Shown in pieces: positions 5,394-11,261 of a stretch of 11,261 nucleotides of DNA. The stretch comes from Acidobacteriota bacterium. Its GTDB lineage: Bacteria > Acidobacteriota > Blastocatellia > Pyrinomonadales > Pyrinomonadaceae. The notes under the pieces are model-generated. The model did not search any database. It was not told the origin of the DNA and worked only from the letters and a program-made list of their open reading frames with translations. The first letter of the stretch is position 1. Each line of letters begins with the position of its first letter. Position numbers and translations under genes: made by a program. The stretch lies in NCBI GenBank assembly GCA_020201365.1, contig JAIVGV010000048.1:1-11261 (forward strand), given 5' to 3'.

Positions 5394-6729
5394 CTTTGAG
5401 TGATTCGACGGCTGAACGCTCGCGGCTGAGCGCCGAGCGCTCTCCCTCACGACGATAAACGATGCGACCGGCGACGACGGTCGCGACCGCCGCGCCGCGC
5501 AGCGTCCAGCCGTCAAACGGCGTGTTGCGGCTCTTCGACTGCGAGCGCGAGGCGTCGAACGTCCATTCCAAGTCGGGATCGAGGATGGTCACGTCGCCCC
5601 ATGCGCCGGGGCGGAGCGTGCCGCGGTCGGCGAGCTTGAAAATCTTGGCGGGGTTGACGGAGCAGAGTTCGACGAGTCGTTCGAGACTGACGACGCCTTC
5701 GCGCACGAGTTTATCGAGCGCGAGACCGACGGCGGTTTCGAGACCCGTGATGCCGTTCGGCGCGTGGTCGTATTCGAGCGCCTTCTCGTCGGCGTGGTGC
5801 GGCGCGTGATCCGTCGCGATGGCGTCAACGGTTCCGTCGCGCAAGCCTTCGAGGATCGCTTCGAGGTGGTCGGGGCTTCGCAAGGGTGGGCACATCTTCG
5901 TGTTCGTGTCGTAGCCGCGCACCGCCGCGTCCGTCAGCGTGAAGTGGTGCGGCGCGACCTCGCAGGTGACGGCGACGCCGCGCCCCTTCGCGCGCCTGAC
6001 GGCTTCGAGCGCGCCGCGCGTCGAGACGTGCGCCAGATGCAGGCGCGCGCCAGTCAGTTCCGCGAGCGCGCAGTCGCGCATGGCGTCGAGTTCTTCCGCG
6101 AGCGCGGGGCTCCCGCGCAAACCGAGTCGCAAAGACCAAGCGCCTTCGTGCATCACGCCGCCGGCGGCGAGCGCGCGATCCTCGCAGTGATCCACGACCG
6201 TGAGATCGAAGCCGCGCGCGTACTCCAACGCGCGGCGCATCATCCCGGCGGAAGGGACGGAGCGCCCGTCGTCCGAGACGGCGACGATCCCGGCGCGCTT
6301 CATCTCGCCCATCTCGGCGAGTTCCCTGCCCTCGGAGTGCTTCGTGATCGCGCCGACGGGGAAGACGTTCGCGTGCCCCGCGGCTTCCGCCTGCTCGATG
6401 ACGAAGCGCGTCACCGCCGGGTTGTCGTTCACCGGATCGGTGTTCGGCATCGCGCACACGCCCGTCCACCCGCCCGCCGCCGCCGCGCGCGCGCCCGACT
6501 CGACAGTCTCCTTGTACTCTTGCCCCGGCTCGCGCAGGTGCGCGTGGAGGTCTATGAAGCCGGGCGCGACGACGAGCCCCGTCGCGTCGAGAACCTGCGC
6601 GCCTTCGGGGACTGCCGAGCCGCGCGGTAGAAGCGACGCGACGCGACCGTCCTCGACGAGCAGATCGCCTCCGCCGTTGACGCCCTGCGTCGGATCAATC
6701 AAGTAGCCGTTGGCGATGAGCAGGCGCAT
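5389..6729 (-). CDS. pyrC: Dihydroorotase
   Basis: A 446-residue zinc amidohydrolase catalysing reversible cyclisation of N-carbamoyl-aspartate to dihydroorotate, step 3 of UMP synthesis. Metal and catalytic residues are all visible: His62 and His64 in DLHAHLREPG, Asp153/154 in SDDGRS, His181 in HCED, His234 in HLAHVS and Asp307 in ATDHAPH. The pattern with Asp rather than a carboxylated Lys, and TKMCPPLRS, fits the long class I (PyrC/AllB-like) enzymes such as that of Aquifex. Catalytically competent by inspection. It follows pyrB after 24 bases on the same strand, in a gap occupied almost entirely by heptamer repeats, and has no recognisable Shine-Dalgarno site before ATG 6729. The polar C-terminal tail (ERSALSRERSAVESLKG) ends in another heptamer repeat. 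Confidence 0.96.
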   Translation of the reverse strand: MRLLIANGYLIDPTQGVNGGGDLLVEDGRVASLLPRGSAVPEGAQVLDATGLVVAPGFIDLHAHLREPGQEYKETVESGARAAAAGGWTGVCAMPNTDPVNDNPAVTRFVIEQAEAAGHANVFPVGAITKHSEGRELAEMGEMKRAGIVAVSDDGRSVPSAGMMRRALEYARGFDLTVVDHCEDRALAAGGVMHEGAWSLRLGLRGSPALAEELDAMRDCALAELTGARLHLAHVSTRGALEAVRRAKGRGVAVTCEVAPHHFTLTDAAVRGYDTNTKMCPPLRSPDHLEAILEGLRDGTVDAIATDHAPHHADEKALEYDHAPNGITGLETAVGLALDKLVREGVVSLERLVELCSVNPAKIFKLADRGTLRPGAWGDVTILDPDLEWTFDASRSQSKSRNTPFDGWTLRGAAVATVVAGRIVYRREGERSALSRERSAVESLKG

Positions 6730-6735
6730 GGGACG

Positions 6736-6763
6736 GTTTTCAGTTTTCGGTTTTCAGTTTTCA
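6736..6763. repeat. Heptanucleotide tandem repeat between pyrB and pyrC
   Basis: Four 7-base units, GTTTTCA, GTTTTCG, GTTTTCA and GTTTTCA, run from 6736 to 6763. On the minus strand they read CTGAAAA-like units. The pyrB stop TGA (6754-6756) lies inside the array. The tract is AT-rich in a strongly GC-rich neighbourhood and fills the pyrB-pyrC spacer. Confidence 0.8.
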
Positions 6764-8037
6764 GCCGGGTGCTGTCCGTCGGCGGCGGTCGGTCGTCCGT
6801 TGTCGTTTGATGACGAAGCATCGCCTTGCCCGGCGGTCGCGCGGATCGTCTTCGGGCGGCGCGGACGAAACTTTCGCGGCGAGGCGGCGACTTCGACCGC
6901 CGAGCCCCCGGCGCGCGCCGGTTCGGGCTCGACGCCGAGCGGCAGGCGCGTCTGCGCCGTCGCGTCGTCCGCGCGCTTCGTCGCAGCCATGCGCGGAGTC
7001 TCAAGCTCGCGCGCGTCTGCTTGCGGCTGTGAGTCGGCGCCGGGTGACGGCGTGCGCGCGCCCTCCTGTCTCGTCGCCTCGTCCTCACGCTGTCCGAGGA
7101 GCGAGCCCGCGTTGAGCAGGTAGAGGACAGCCATGCGCACGGCGAGCCCGTTGGCGACCTGATCGAGGATGAGCGAGCGCGTGCCGTCGGCCACGTCCGA
7201 AGCGATCTCGATGCCGCGGTTCATCGGACCCGGGTGCATCACGATGGCGTCGGGCTTCGCCGCGTCGAGTCTCTTTCTGTTGAGACCGTAGTGAACAGCG
7301 TATTCCCGGAGCGACGGGAAGAACGCCGCCGTCTGCCGCTCGCGCTGGATGCGCAAGACCACAACGACGTCCGCGCCCTCAATCGCCTCCTCGACGCGGT
7401 TCGAGATCCGCACGCCGCCGCTCTCAACGAGAGAAGCGAACTCCGGCGGCGCGAGCGTGCCGGGTCCGGCGAGGCGGACGCGCGCGCCGAGCTTGGTCAA
7501 GAGGTGCGTGTTCGAGCGCGCGACGCGCGAGTGCAGGATGTCGCCGAGGATGGCGACTTCGAGCCCTTCGATCCCGCCCTTGCGTTCGCGGATCGTGAGC
7601 GCGTCTAAGAGAGCCTGCGTCGGGTGCTCGTGCGCGCCGTCTCCGGCGTTGATGACGGCTGCGCCGCAGACGCGCGCGAGCGCGTGCGGCGCTCCGGCTG
7701 AAGGGTGGCGGATGATGATGAAGTCGGGCGACATCGCTTCGAGGTTGCGCGCGGTGTCGAGCAGGGTCTCGCCTTTCGTGACGCTCGAAGTCGAGGAGCT
7801 GATGTTGACGGTGTCGGCGGAGAGTCGCTTGGCGGCGATCTCGAACGAGGTGCGCGTGCGCGTCGAGGGCTCGAAGAAGAGGTTGATGACGGTGCGGCCG
7901 CGAAGCGTCGGGACTTTCTTGATCTCGCGCCGCGAGATTTCGCGGAACGTCTCGGCGGTGTCGAGCACGTGCGTGATCTCTTCGGCTGAGAGTTCGCCGA
8001 TGCCGAGCAGATTCCTGCGCCCCGCGTCCGTCTTCAC
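6754..8037 (-). CDS. pyrB: Aspartate carbamoyltransferase catalytic chain with long C-terminal tail
   Basis: This enzyme condenses carbamoyl phosphate and aspartate to N-carbamoyl-aspartate, step 2 of UMP synthesis. With the GTG start at 8037 it has 427 residues. The carbamoyl-phosphate loop STRTR is at 58-62, SVTKGE (Lys88) is the 80s-loop equivalent, HPTQALLD is near 138, and VMHPGPMNRG near 267 completes the active site. The catalytic fold ends near residue 312; families normally stop there. About 115 low-complexity residues follow, rich in Ala, Pro, Arg and Gln with a basic PRKFRPRRPK patch. GTG 8037 is preferred because GGAGG precedes it (4 bases) and the protein then begins like its homologues; ATG 8085 is an in-frame alternative with no ribosome site. 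No pyrI regulatory-chain gene is present. Confidence 0.96.
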   Translation of the reverse strand: MKTDAGRRNLLGIGELSAEEITHVLDTAETFREISRREIKKVPTLRGRTVINLFFEPSTRTRTSFEIAAKRLSADTVNISSSTSSVTKGETLLDTARNLEAMSPDFIIIRHPSAGAPHALARVCGAAVINAGDGAHEHPTQALLDALTIRERKGGIEGLEVAILGDILHSRVARSNTHLLTKLGARVRLAGPGTLAPPEFASLVESGGVRISNRVEEAIEGADVVVVLRIQRERQTAAFFPSLREYAVHYGLNRKRLDAAKPDAIVMHPGPMNRGIEIASDVADGTRSLILDQVANGLAVRMAVLYLLNAGSLLGQREDEATRQEGARTPSPGADSQPQADARELETPRMAATKRADDATAQTRLPLGVEPEPARAGGSAVEVAASPRKFRPRRPKTIRATAGQGDASSSNDNGRPTAADGQHPAEN

Positions 8038-8112
8038 TTCTCCTCCCTCAGTCTCATTCGGGCCGGTCAGTCGTCGAAAACTCATTCGGCAGTAAACTCG
8101 TCGCCCGGATAC

Positions 8113-8138
8113 GAAAAAGGCGACCCGTTAAGGTCGCC
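8113..8138 (-). terminator. Intrinsic terminator or attenuator at the pyrR-pyrB junction
   Basis: Read on the minus strand, GGCGACC (complement of 8132-8138), a six-base TTAACG loop, GGTCGCC (8119-8125) and five T residues (8114-8118) form a textbook intrinsic terminator. The pyrR stop codon TAA (8128-8130) lies in the loop. Being inside an apparently cotranscribed pyrRBC set, it must be read through for pyrBC expression from the pyrR promoter. This makes it a candidate attenuator; alternative pairing partners lie just upstream (8161-8183). Confidence 0.75.
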
Positions 8139-8709
8139 CTCCCTCCCCACTCGCGGCGGCGGGTCGCTCCACAATCGCGACCCCTTCCTCGCCGTCGAAC
8201 TCGTTGAGCATCACCTTCACGATCTCGCTCCGCTTCGTCGGCGCGAACTTCCCGACGTAGTCCGCCTGGATCGGCAGCTCGCGGTGTTCGCGCCCGCGAT
8301 CCACGAGCACGGCGAGCTGCACGCGGCGCGGTCGCCCGAAGTCTATCAGTTGATCGAGCGCGGCGCGGATCGTGCGCCCGGTGTAGAGCACGTCGTCGAT
8401 CAAGACGATGTTGCGGTTGTCCACGCCGCCGGGCAAGTCCGTGCGGTTAACAATCGGGTTCGCGCCGACGGTCGAGAGGTCGTCGCGGTAGAGCGTGATG
8501 TCCACGACGCCGACGGGCGGGCGCGTGCCTTCGAGGTCTGCGATCTTGTCCGCGAGCCGGTGCGCCAGCGGGACGCCGCGGCGCTGCACGCCGACGAGGT
8601 AGAGGTCGCTCGCGCCCAAGTTCTCCTCGACGATCTCGGAGGCGAGCCGCGCCAGCGCGCGGTTGATGCGCGCCCCGTCCATGATGCGAACCTTCTCCAC
8701 GAACTCCAT
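8128..8709 (-). CDS. pyrR: Bifunctional pyr operon regulator / uracil phosphoribosyltransferase
   Basis: A 193-residue PyrR family protein. Members bind pyr mRNA in a UMP-dependent way to promote attenuation, and many also convert uracil and PRPP to UMP. The PRPP-binding motif IVLIDDVLYTGRTIRAAL is at residues 101-118. The N-terminal KVRIMDGARINRALARLASEI and the ITLYRDDLSTVG flexible-loop segment (71-82) are characteristic. The C-terminal end (about 180-193, ERPAAASGEGGRP) is a short low-complexity extension. ATG 8709 preserves the first beta strand as in homologues but lacks a Shine-Dalgarno sequence and lies 9 bases from a -10 element. Met10 (8682) has GGAGAAGG 8 bases upstream and is the alternative start. 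First gene of the minus-strand pyr operon. Confidence 0.94.
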   Translation of the reverse strand: MEFVEKVRIMDGARINRALARLASEIVEENLGASDLYLVGVQRRGVPLAHRLADKIADLEGTRPPVGVVDITLYRDDLSTVGANPIVNRTDLPGGVDNRNIVLIDDVLYTGRTIRAALDQLIDFGRPRRVQLAVLVDRGREHRELPIQADYVGKFAPTKRSEIVKVMLNEFDGEEGVAIVERPAAASGEGGRP

Positions 8710-8718
8710 CGTCGGCGG

Positions 8719-8747
8719 ATACTAACAGAGCGCGTCTTGGGTGACAA
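8719..8747 (-). promoter_or_regulatory. Sigma70-type promoter of pyrRBC
   Basis: On the minus strand, TTGTCA (complement of 8742-8747, 5 of 6) and TAGTAT (complement of 8719-8724, 4 of 6) are 17 bases apart. The -10 ends 9 bases before ATG 8709, so the transcript would have only about 2-4 leader bases if that start is used. The -35 overlaps one copy of the repeated GGTGACAA. Confidence 0.6.
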
Positions 8748-8776
8748 GATTTTCCGGCGCGCGTTTGGAAAGTTTG

Positions 8777-8805
8777 GTGACAACCGCTGCGCCAAAAGCT
8801 AAACT
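8777..8805 (+). promoter_or_regulatory. Sigma70-type promoter of pyrDF
   Basis: GTGACA (8777-8782, 5 of 6) and TAAACT (8800-8805, 4 of 6) are separated by exactly 17 bases, giving a leader of about 33 bases before pyrD ATG 8845. The -35 overlaps the second copy of GGTGACAA (8776-8783). Confidence 0.5.
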
Positions 8806-8844
8806 CCCGCTTCGCTCCGGCTTTCTCGCCGACCGGCTCGCCGC

Positions 8845-9960
8845 ATGATCTACGACTCGCTCCTGCGCCCCGCACTGTTCCGGCTCCGACCGGAGGCGGC
8901 GCACGAGCTCGCGCTGCGCACGCTCTCGCTCGCGCTCGGCACGCGAGCCGCGCGCGACTTTGCGGCGAGACGGCTCATGCGCGAGCCGTTCGGCGAGCTA
9001 CGGCGTTTCGGGCTGACGTTCAGGAACCCGATCGGCGTCGCCGCAGGTTTCGACAAGAACGGCGTCGTGGCGCGCGAGCTGTGCGCGCTCGGCTTCGGCT
9101 GCGTCGAGGTCGGATCGGTCACACACGTCCCGCAGCCGGGCAACCCGCGCCCGCGCCTGTTCCGGCTGCCCGAAGACCGCGCGCTCATCAACCGGCAGGG
9201 CTTCAACAACGACGGCGCGGCGTCCCTCGCCGAGAGACTCGCGCGCGCGCCTCGCCCCGGCTGCGTGCTCGGCGTCAACATCGGCAAGAGCCGCGCGGTT
9301 GACCTGAGCGACGCCGCGCCCGACTACCTCGCGAGCTTCGATCTGGTGCGCGCGCACGCCGACTACGTCGCGATCAACGTCAGCTCCCCGAACACGCCCG
9401 GCTTGCGCGAGCTGCAGCGCGCCGACGCGCTGTCTTCGCTGCTCGTCGCGCTCCAACGGCGCAACCGCGAGCTTGCGGAGAGCGACCACGGTCGCGTCGT
9501 GCCGCTGCTCGTCAAAGTCGCGCCCGATCTCGGCGAGGGCGGGTTGGAGTTGATCGTTGACGTGGCGCGGCGCGCGGGCGCGGACGGCGTGATCGCGACG
9601 AACACGACGACGAGCCGTGAGGGCTTGCGGACGGGCGCGGCTGAGGTCGCGGCGTGCGGCGAGGGCGGCTTGAGCGGAGCGCCCTTGCGCGAACGCGCAA
9701 CGAAAATGATCGCGAATCTTTACCGACTCGCGCGCGGTTCGCTTACAATCGTCGGTTGCGGCGGCGTCTTCGCAGCCGAGGACGCTTGGGAGAAGATTTG
9801 CGCCGGGGCGAGCCTCGTGCAACTCTACACGGGCTTCATTTATCAGGGACCGACCGTCGCGCGCGACCTCAACGACGGCTTGCGCCGCATCCTCGACCGC
9901 GAAGGCTTCAAGTCGTTCGACGAGGCGGTCGGGTGGCGCGCGGAAGAGTTAGCCGGTTAA
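8845..9960 (+). CDS. pyrD: Dihydroorotate dehydrogenase (quinone), class 2
   Basis: A 371-residue FMN enzyme oxidising dihydroorotate to orotate with membrane quinone as acceptor, step 4 of UMP synthesis. The N-terminal helical segment (about 1-45, LLRPALFRLRPEAAHELALR) is the membrane-associating part diagnostic of class 2. AAGFDKNG with Lys71 binds FMN and orotate. INRQGFNNDG (115-124) is the substrate loop. NVSSPNTPG holds the catalytic base Ser181, which class 1 enzymes replace with Cys. VKVAPDL, ATNTT and GCGGV complete the FMN barrel. The length agrees with the family. No Shine-Dalgarno site precedes ATG 8845. First gene of the plus-strand operon, divergent from pyrR, followed by pyrF after 14 bases. 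Confidence 0.97.
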   Translation: MIYDSLLRPALFRLRPEAAHELALRTLSLALGTRAARDFAARRLMREPFGELRRFGLTFRNPIGVAAGFDKNGVVARELCALGFGCVEVGSVTHVPQPGNPRPRLFRLPEDRALINRQGFNNDGAASLAERLARAPRPGCVLGVNIGKSRAVDLSDAAPDYLASFDLVRAHADYVAINVSSPNTPGLRELQRADALSSLLVALQRRNRELAESDHGRVVPLLVKVAPDLGEGGLELIVDVARRAGADGVIATNTTTSREGLRTGAAEVAACGEGGLSGAPLRERATKMIANLYRLARGSLTIVGCGGVFAAEDAWEKICAGASLVQLYTGFIYQGPTVARDLNDGLRRILDREGFKSFDEAVGWRAEELAG

Positions 9961-9974
9961 CGAGTGCAACAGCC

Positions 9975-10706
9975 ATGAGCAATAAACTGATCGTCGCGCT
10001 CGACGTGGAGACGGCGGCGGAGGCGCGCGAGTTGGTCGCGCGCGTGCGCGAGCACGCCGGGATGTTCAAGGTCGGCTCGCAGCTCTTCACGGCGGCGGGT
10101 CCGGCGATCGTGCGCGAGATCGTCGACGGCGGCGGGCGCGTCTTCCTCGATCTCAAGTTCCACGACATCCCGAACACGGTCGCCGCCGCCGCGCGCGAAG
10201 CCGTGCGGCTCGGAGTTTCGATCTTCAACGTCCACGCCTTCGGCGGTCGCGAGATGATGCGGCGCGCGGCGGAGGCCGCCACCGAGACCGCCGAGCGCGA
10301 AGGACGGATGAGACCGGGCGTCATCGCCGTCACCGTGCTGACGAGCTTTGACAACGCGACGCTCGGCGACATCGGCGTCACCTTCACGCCCGAAGCGCAG
10401 GCGACGCTGCTCGCGCGCCTCGCCTCGACCTGCGGGCTCGACGGCGTCGTCGCCTCCGCGCACGAGATCAAGCAGGTGCGCTCGGTCGTCAACCGCGAGG
10501 GTTTCCTCGTCGTCACGCCGGGCGTGCGCCAGCGCGCCGTCGCGGGCGACGATCAGAAGCGCGTCATGTCGCCCGCCGAGGCGGCGCGCGCGGGCGCGGA
10601 CTACGTCGTCATGGGGCGCGCCATCCTCCAAGCGCCCGACCCGGCTGAGGCGGCGCGCGAGGTCTGCGAGGAGATGACGCGCGCCGACGCGGCAGCCGCG
10701 GGTTGA
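9975..10706 (+). CDS. pyrF: Orotidine 5'-phosphate decarboxylase
   Basis: A 243-residue TIM-barrel enzyme converting OMP to UMP, the last step of the pathway. The hallmark DLKFHDIPNT supplies the catalytic Asp59-Lys61-Asp64 array. Asp10 in IVALDVET, Lys32 in MFKVGSQLF, and the phosphate-binding end TPGVRQ with GRAIL near residues 218-222 complete the active site. Length and motifs fit the short bacterial group I family. ATG 9975 is chosen because the protein starts with the family's first strand; the frame is open further upstream, but that part only shadows pyrD. No strong ribosome site is seen, so translation may be coupled to pyrD across the 14-base gap. A short Ala-rich tail ends the protein. 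Confidence 0.97.
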   Translation: MSNKLIVALDVETAAEARELVARVREHAGMFKVGSQLFTAAGPAIVREIVDGGGRVFLDLKFHDIPNTVAAAAREAVRLGVSIFNVHAFGGREMMRRAAEAATETAEREGRMRPGVIAVTVLTSFDNATLGDIGVTFTPEAQATLLARLASTCGLDGVVASAHEIKQVRSVVNREGFLVVTPGVRQRAVAGDDQKRVMSPAEAARAGADYVVMGRAILQAPDPAEAAREVCEEMTRADAAAAG

Positions 10707-10830
10707 ACGCGCCTGCCTTCCCTCGGTGTGGCGCGCGCGTCGCGGCTTGTTGTAATCTGTCGCCGAAGTTTTCTCCCGAAGTATTTCAGGAACGGCTCGC
10801 GCGCGCGGCGCGTGTACACTGGAGGCGCGC

Positions 10831-10869
10831 GTGCGCCGCAACTTCGAGACGAACGAAGCGAAAGGGTGA
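10831..10869 (+). CDS. Possible 12-codon leader peptide overlapping the next gene
   Basis: A GTG at 10831, preceded six bases earlier by TGGAGG (10820-10825), opens a 12-codon frame encoding VRRNFETNEAKG, with the initial GTG read as Met. Its TGA (10867-10869) overlaps the GTG start of the following gene in a GTGA junction. The following gene has only a poor ribosome site of its own, so this could be a translational-coupling leader. The length is small enough that chance cannot be excluded. Confidence 0.25.
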   Translation: MRRNFETNEAKG

Positions 10870-11261
10870 AGCGACTTTTGCGCCGACGAAACTTGACGAA
10901 CACGCTCGCGCTCCTCGCGCTCGCGTCCGCGCTCGCCGCCCCCTTTCAGGCGCAAAAGAAGAAAGACGCCGCGTCGGCGTCTGCCGCAACCGTCGCCGTC
11001 ACGCCGCGCTACGCGGTCGGCGAAAAACTCACTTACACGGTCTCCTTCTCGAACTTCCCCGACGCCGCGAACGTCGAACTCTACGTCGCGGGGCGCGGCT
11101 CTTACTTCGGGCGCGAGGGCGTGGAGCTGCGCGCGCACGTCGCCACCGTCGGTCAGGTGCGCGCGGCGCTGCTCGCCGTCAACGACTACTTCTTCACCTA
11201 CGCCGATCCCGCAACCGGACTCCCCTACCGCGCGCAGACGGTCGCCGCCCCGCCCGCCACG
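10866..11261 (+). CDS. Secreted DUF3108-type protein (partial, runs off the window)
   Basis: The first 132 residues of an exported protein; the frame is open at the window end. A basic start (MKRLLRRRN) and a hydrophobic stretch (residues 10-27) make a signal peptide, followed by a lysine-rich short linker. From about residue 49, YAVGEKLTYTVSFSNFPDAANVEL and later AVNDYFFTYADPATGLPYR match the layout of DUF3108 domains, a beta-rich periplasmic or outer-membrane-associated family of unknown biochemical role. GTG 10866 is the only reasonable start that keeps the whole signal peptide; TTG 10878 is possible. A purine-rich stretch immediately precedes GTG but is too close to be a good ribosome site. 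Not obviously part of the pyr operon, being 159 bases from pyrF. Confidence 0.8.
   Translation, partial: MKRLLRRRNLTNTLALLALASALAAPFQAQKKKDAASASAATVAVTPRYAVGEKLTYTVSFSNFPDAANVELYVAGRGSYFGREGVELRAHVATVGQVRAALLAVNDYFFTYADPATGLPYRAQTVAAPPAT

Noticed and set aside
5764..6630. Long + frame opposite pyrC
   Set aside because: Antisense shadow of dihydroorotase; the composition mirrors the complementary codons and no family features are visible.
8161..8177. A canonical Bacillus-type PyrR binding loop in the A:B hairpin
   Set aside because: The loop GATTGTGGA does not convincingly match the conserved CNGNGA hexaloop with purine bulge, so only the alternative pairing is reported.
9654..9974. Upstream extension of the pyrF frame inside pyrD
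   Set aside because: The extra 107 residues are out-of-frame pyrD sequence; OMP decarboxylases begin at the MSNKLIVALD strand (9975).
10707..10760. Possible terminator after pyrF (ACGCGCC ... GGCGCGC)
   Set aside because: The arms are short and made of common GCGC motifs, and no T-tract follows.
9957..11138. A 393-codon minus-strand frame across pyrF and the DUF3108-type gene
   Set aside because: It spans two real plus-strand genes and their spacer, is rich in Arg/Ala/Asp, and has no start signal.
1..11261. CRISPR arrays, tRNA or rRNA genes, transposases, toxin-antitoxin or defence genes
   Set aside because: Looked for on both strands; no regular spacer repeats, cloverleaf, or recognisable protein motifs of these classes were seen.

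Overview
The window suggests a GC-rich bacterial chromosome. Gene content and family resemblance point towards Acidobacteriota (Blastocatellia/Pyrinomonadaceae-like), but this is inferred from general style and no rRNA or marker gene is present to prove it. It divides into two parts. Bases 1 to about 2450 are an accessory-looking, less GC-rich segment. From about 2600 to the end the sequence is very GC-rich housekeeping DNA, dominated by a pyrimidine biosynthesis cluster.

Left part (1-2450): three short transcription units, all on +. They are a 61-residue two-helix membrane protein, an SGNH/GDSL-type hydrolase split by a frameshift at an A6 tract, and a secreted DUF4440/SnoaL-like protein. 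Each gene starts 42-56 bases after a copy of a related sequence ending in TGATGCC(G/T)GG(C/T)GT(T/C)NGGC. Two copies are complete inverted-repeat elements of about 130 bp. One carries GCCCAACAACTCATTC, closely resembling the left arm of integron attC sites. The layout (element, gene, element, gene, element, gene) looks like a decayed or divergent gene-cassette array, although no integrase is in view.

Middle (2600-5390): a small helical protein (+) faces a peroxiredoxin-rhodanese operon (-) across a perfect 15-bp bidirectional terminator. A secreted glycine-zipper protein (+) follows. It ends at two tandem hairpins that have different stems but share the loop GAAGGGGAGAGCGCG; the second is a rho-independent terminator.

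Right part (5389-10706): two divergent pyr operons. On the - strand are pyrR (regulator/uracil phosphoribosyltransferase), pyrB (aspartate carbamoyltransferase with a long disordered tail) and pyrC (dihydroorotase). On the + strand are pyrD (quinone-linked dihydroorotate dehydrogenase) and pyrF (OMP decarboxylase). Together they supply steps 2, 3, 4 and 6 of de novo UMP synthesis; carAB and pyrE are not in the window. The shared 135-bp spacer holds back-to-back sigma70-type promoters, whose -35 regions overlap two copies of GGTGACAA. A terminator with alternative pairing partners lies at the pyrR stop codon and may be an attenuator for pyrBC. Seven-base tandem repeats sit at the 3' ends of both pyrB and pyrC and supply their stop codons. 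The window ends inside a secreted DUF3108-type gene (+).
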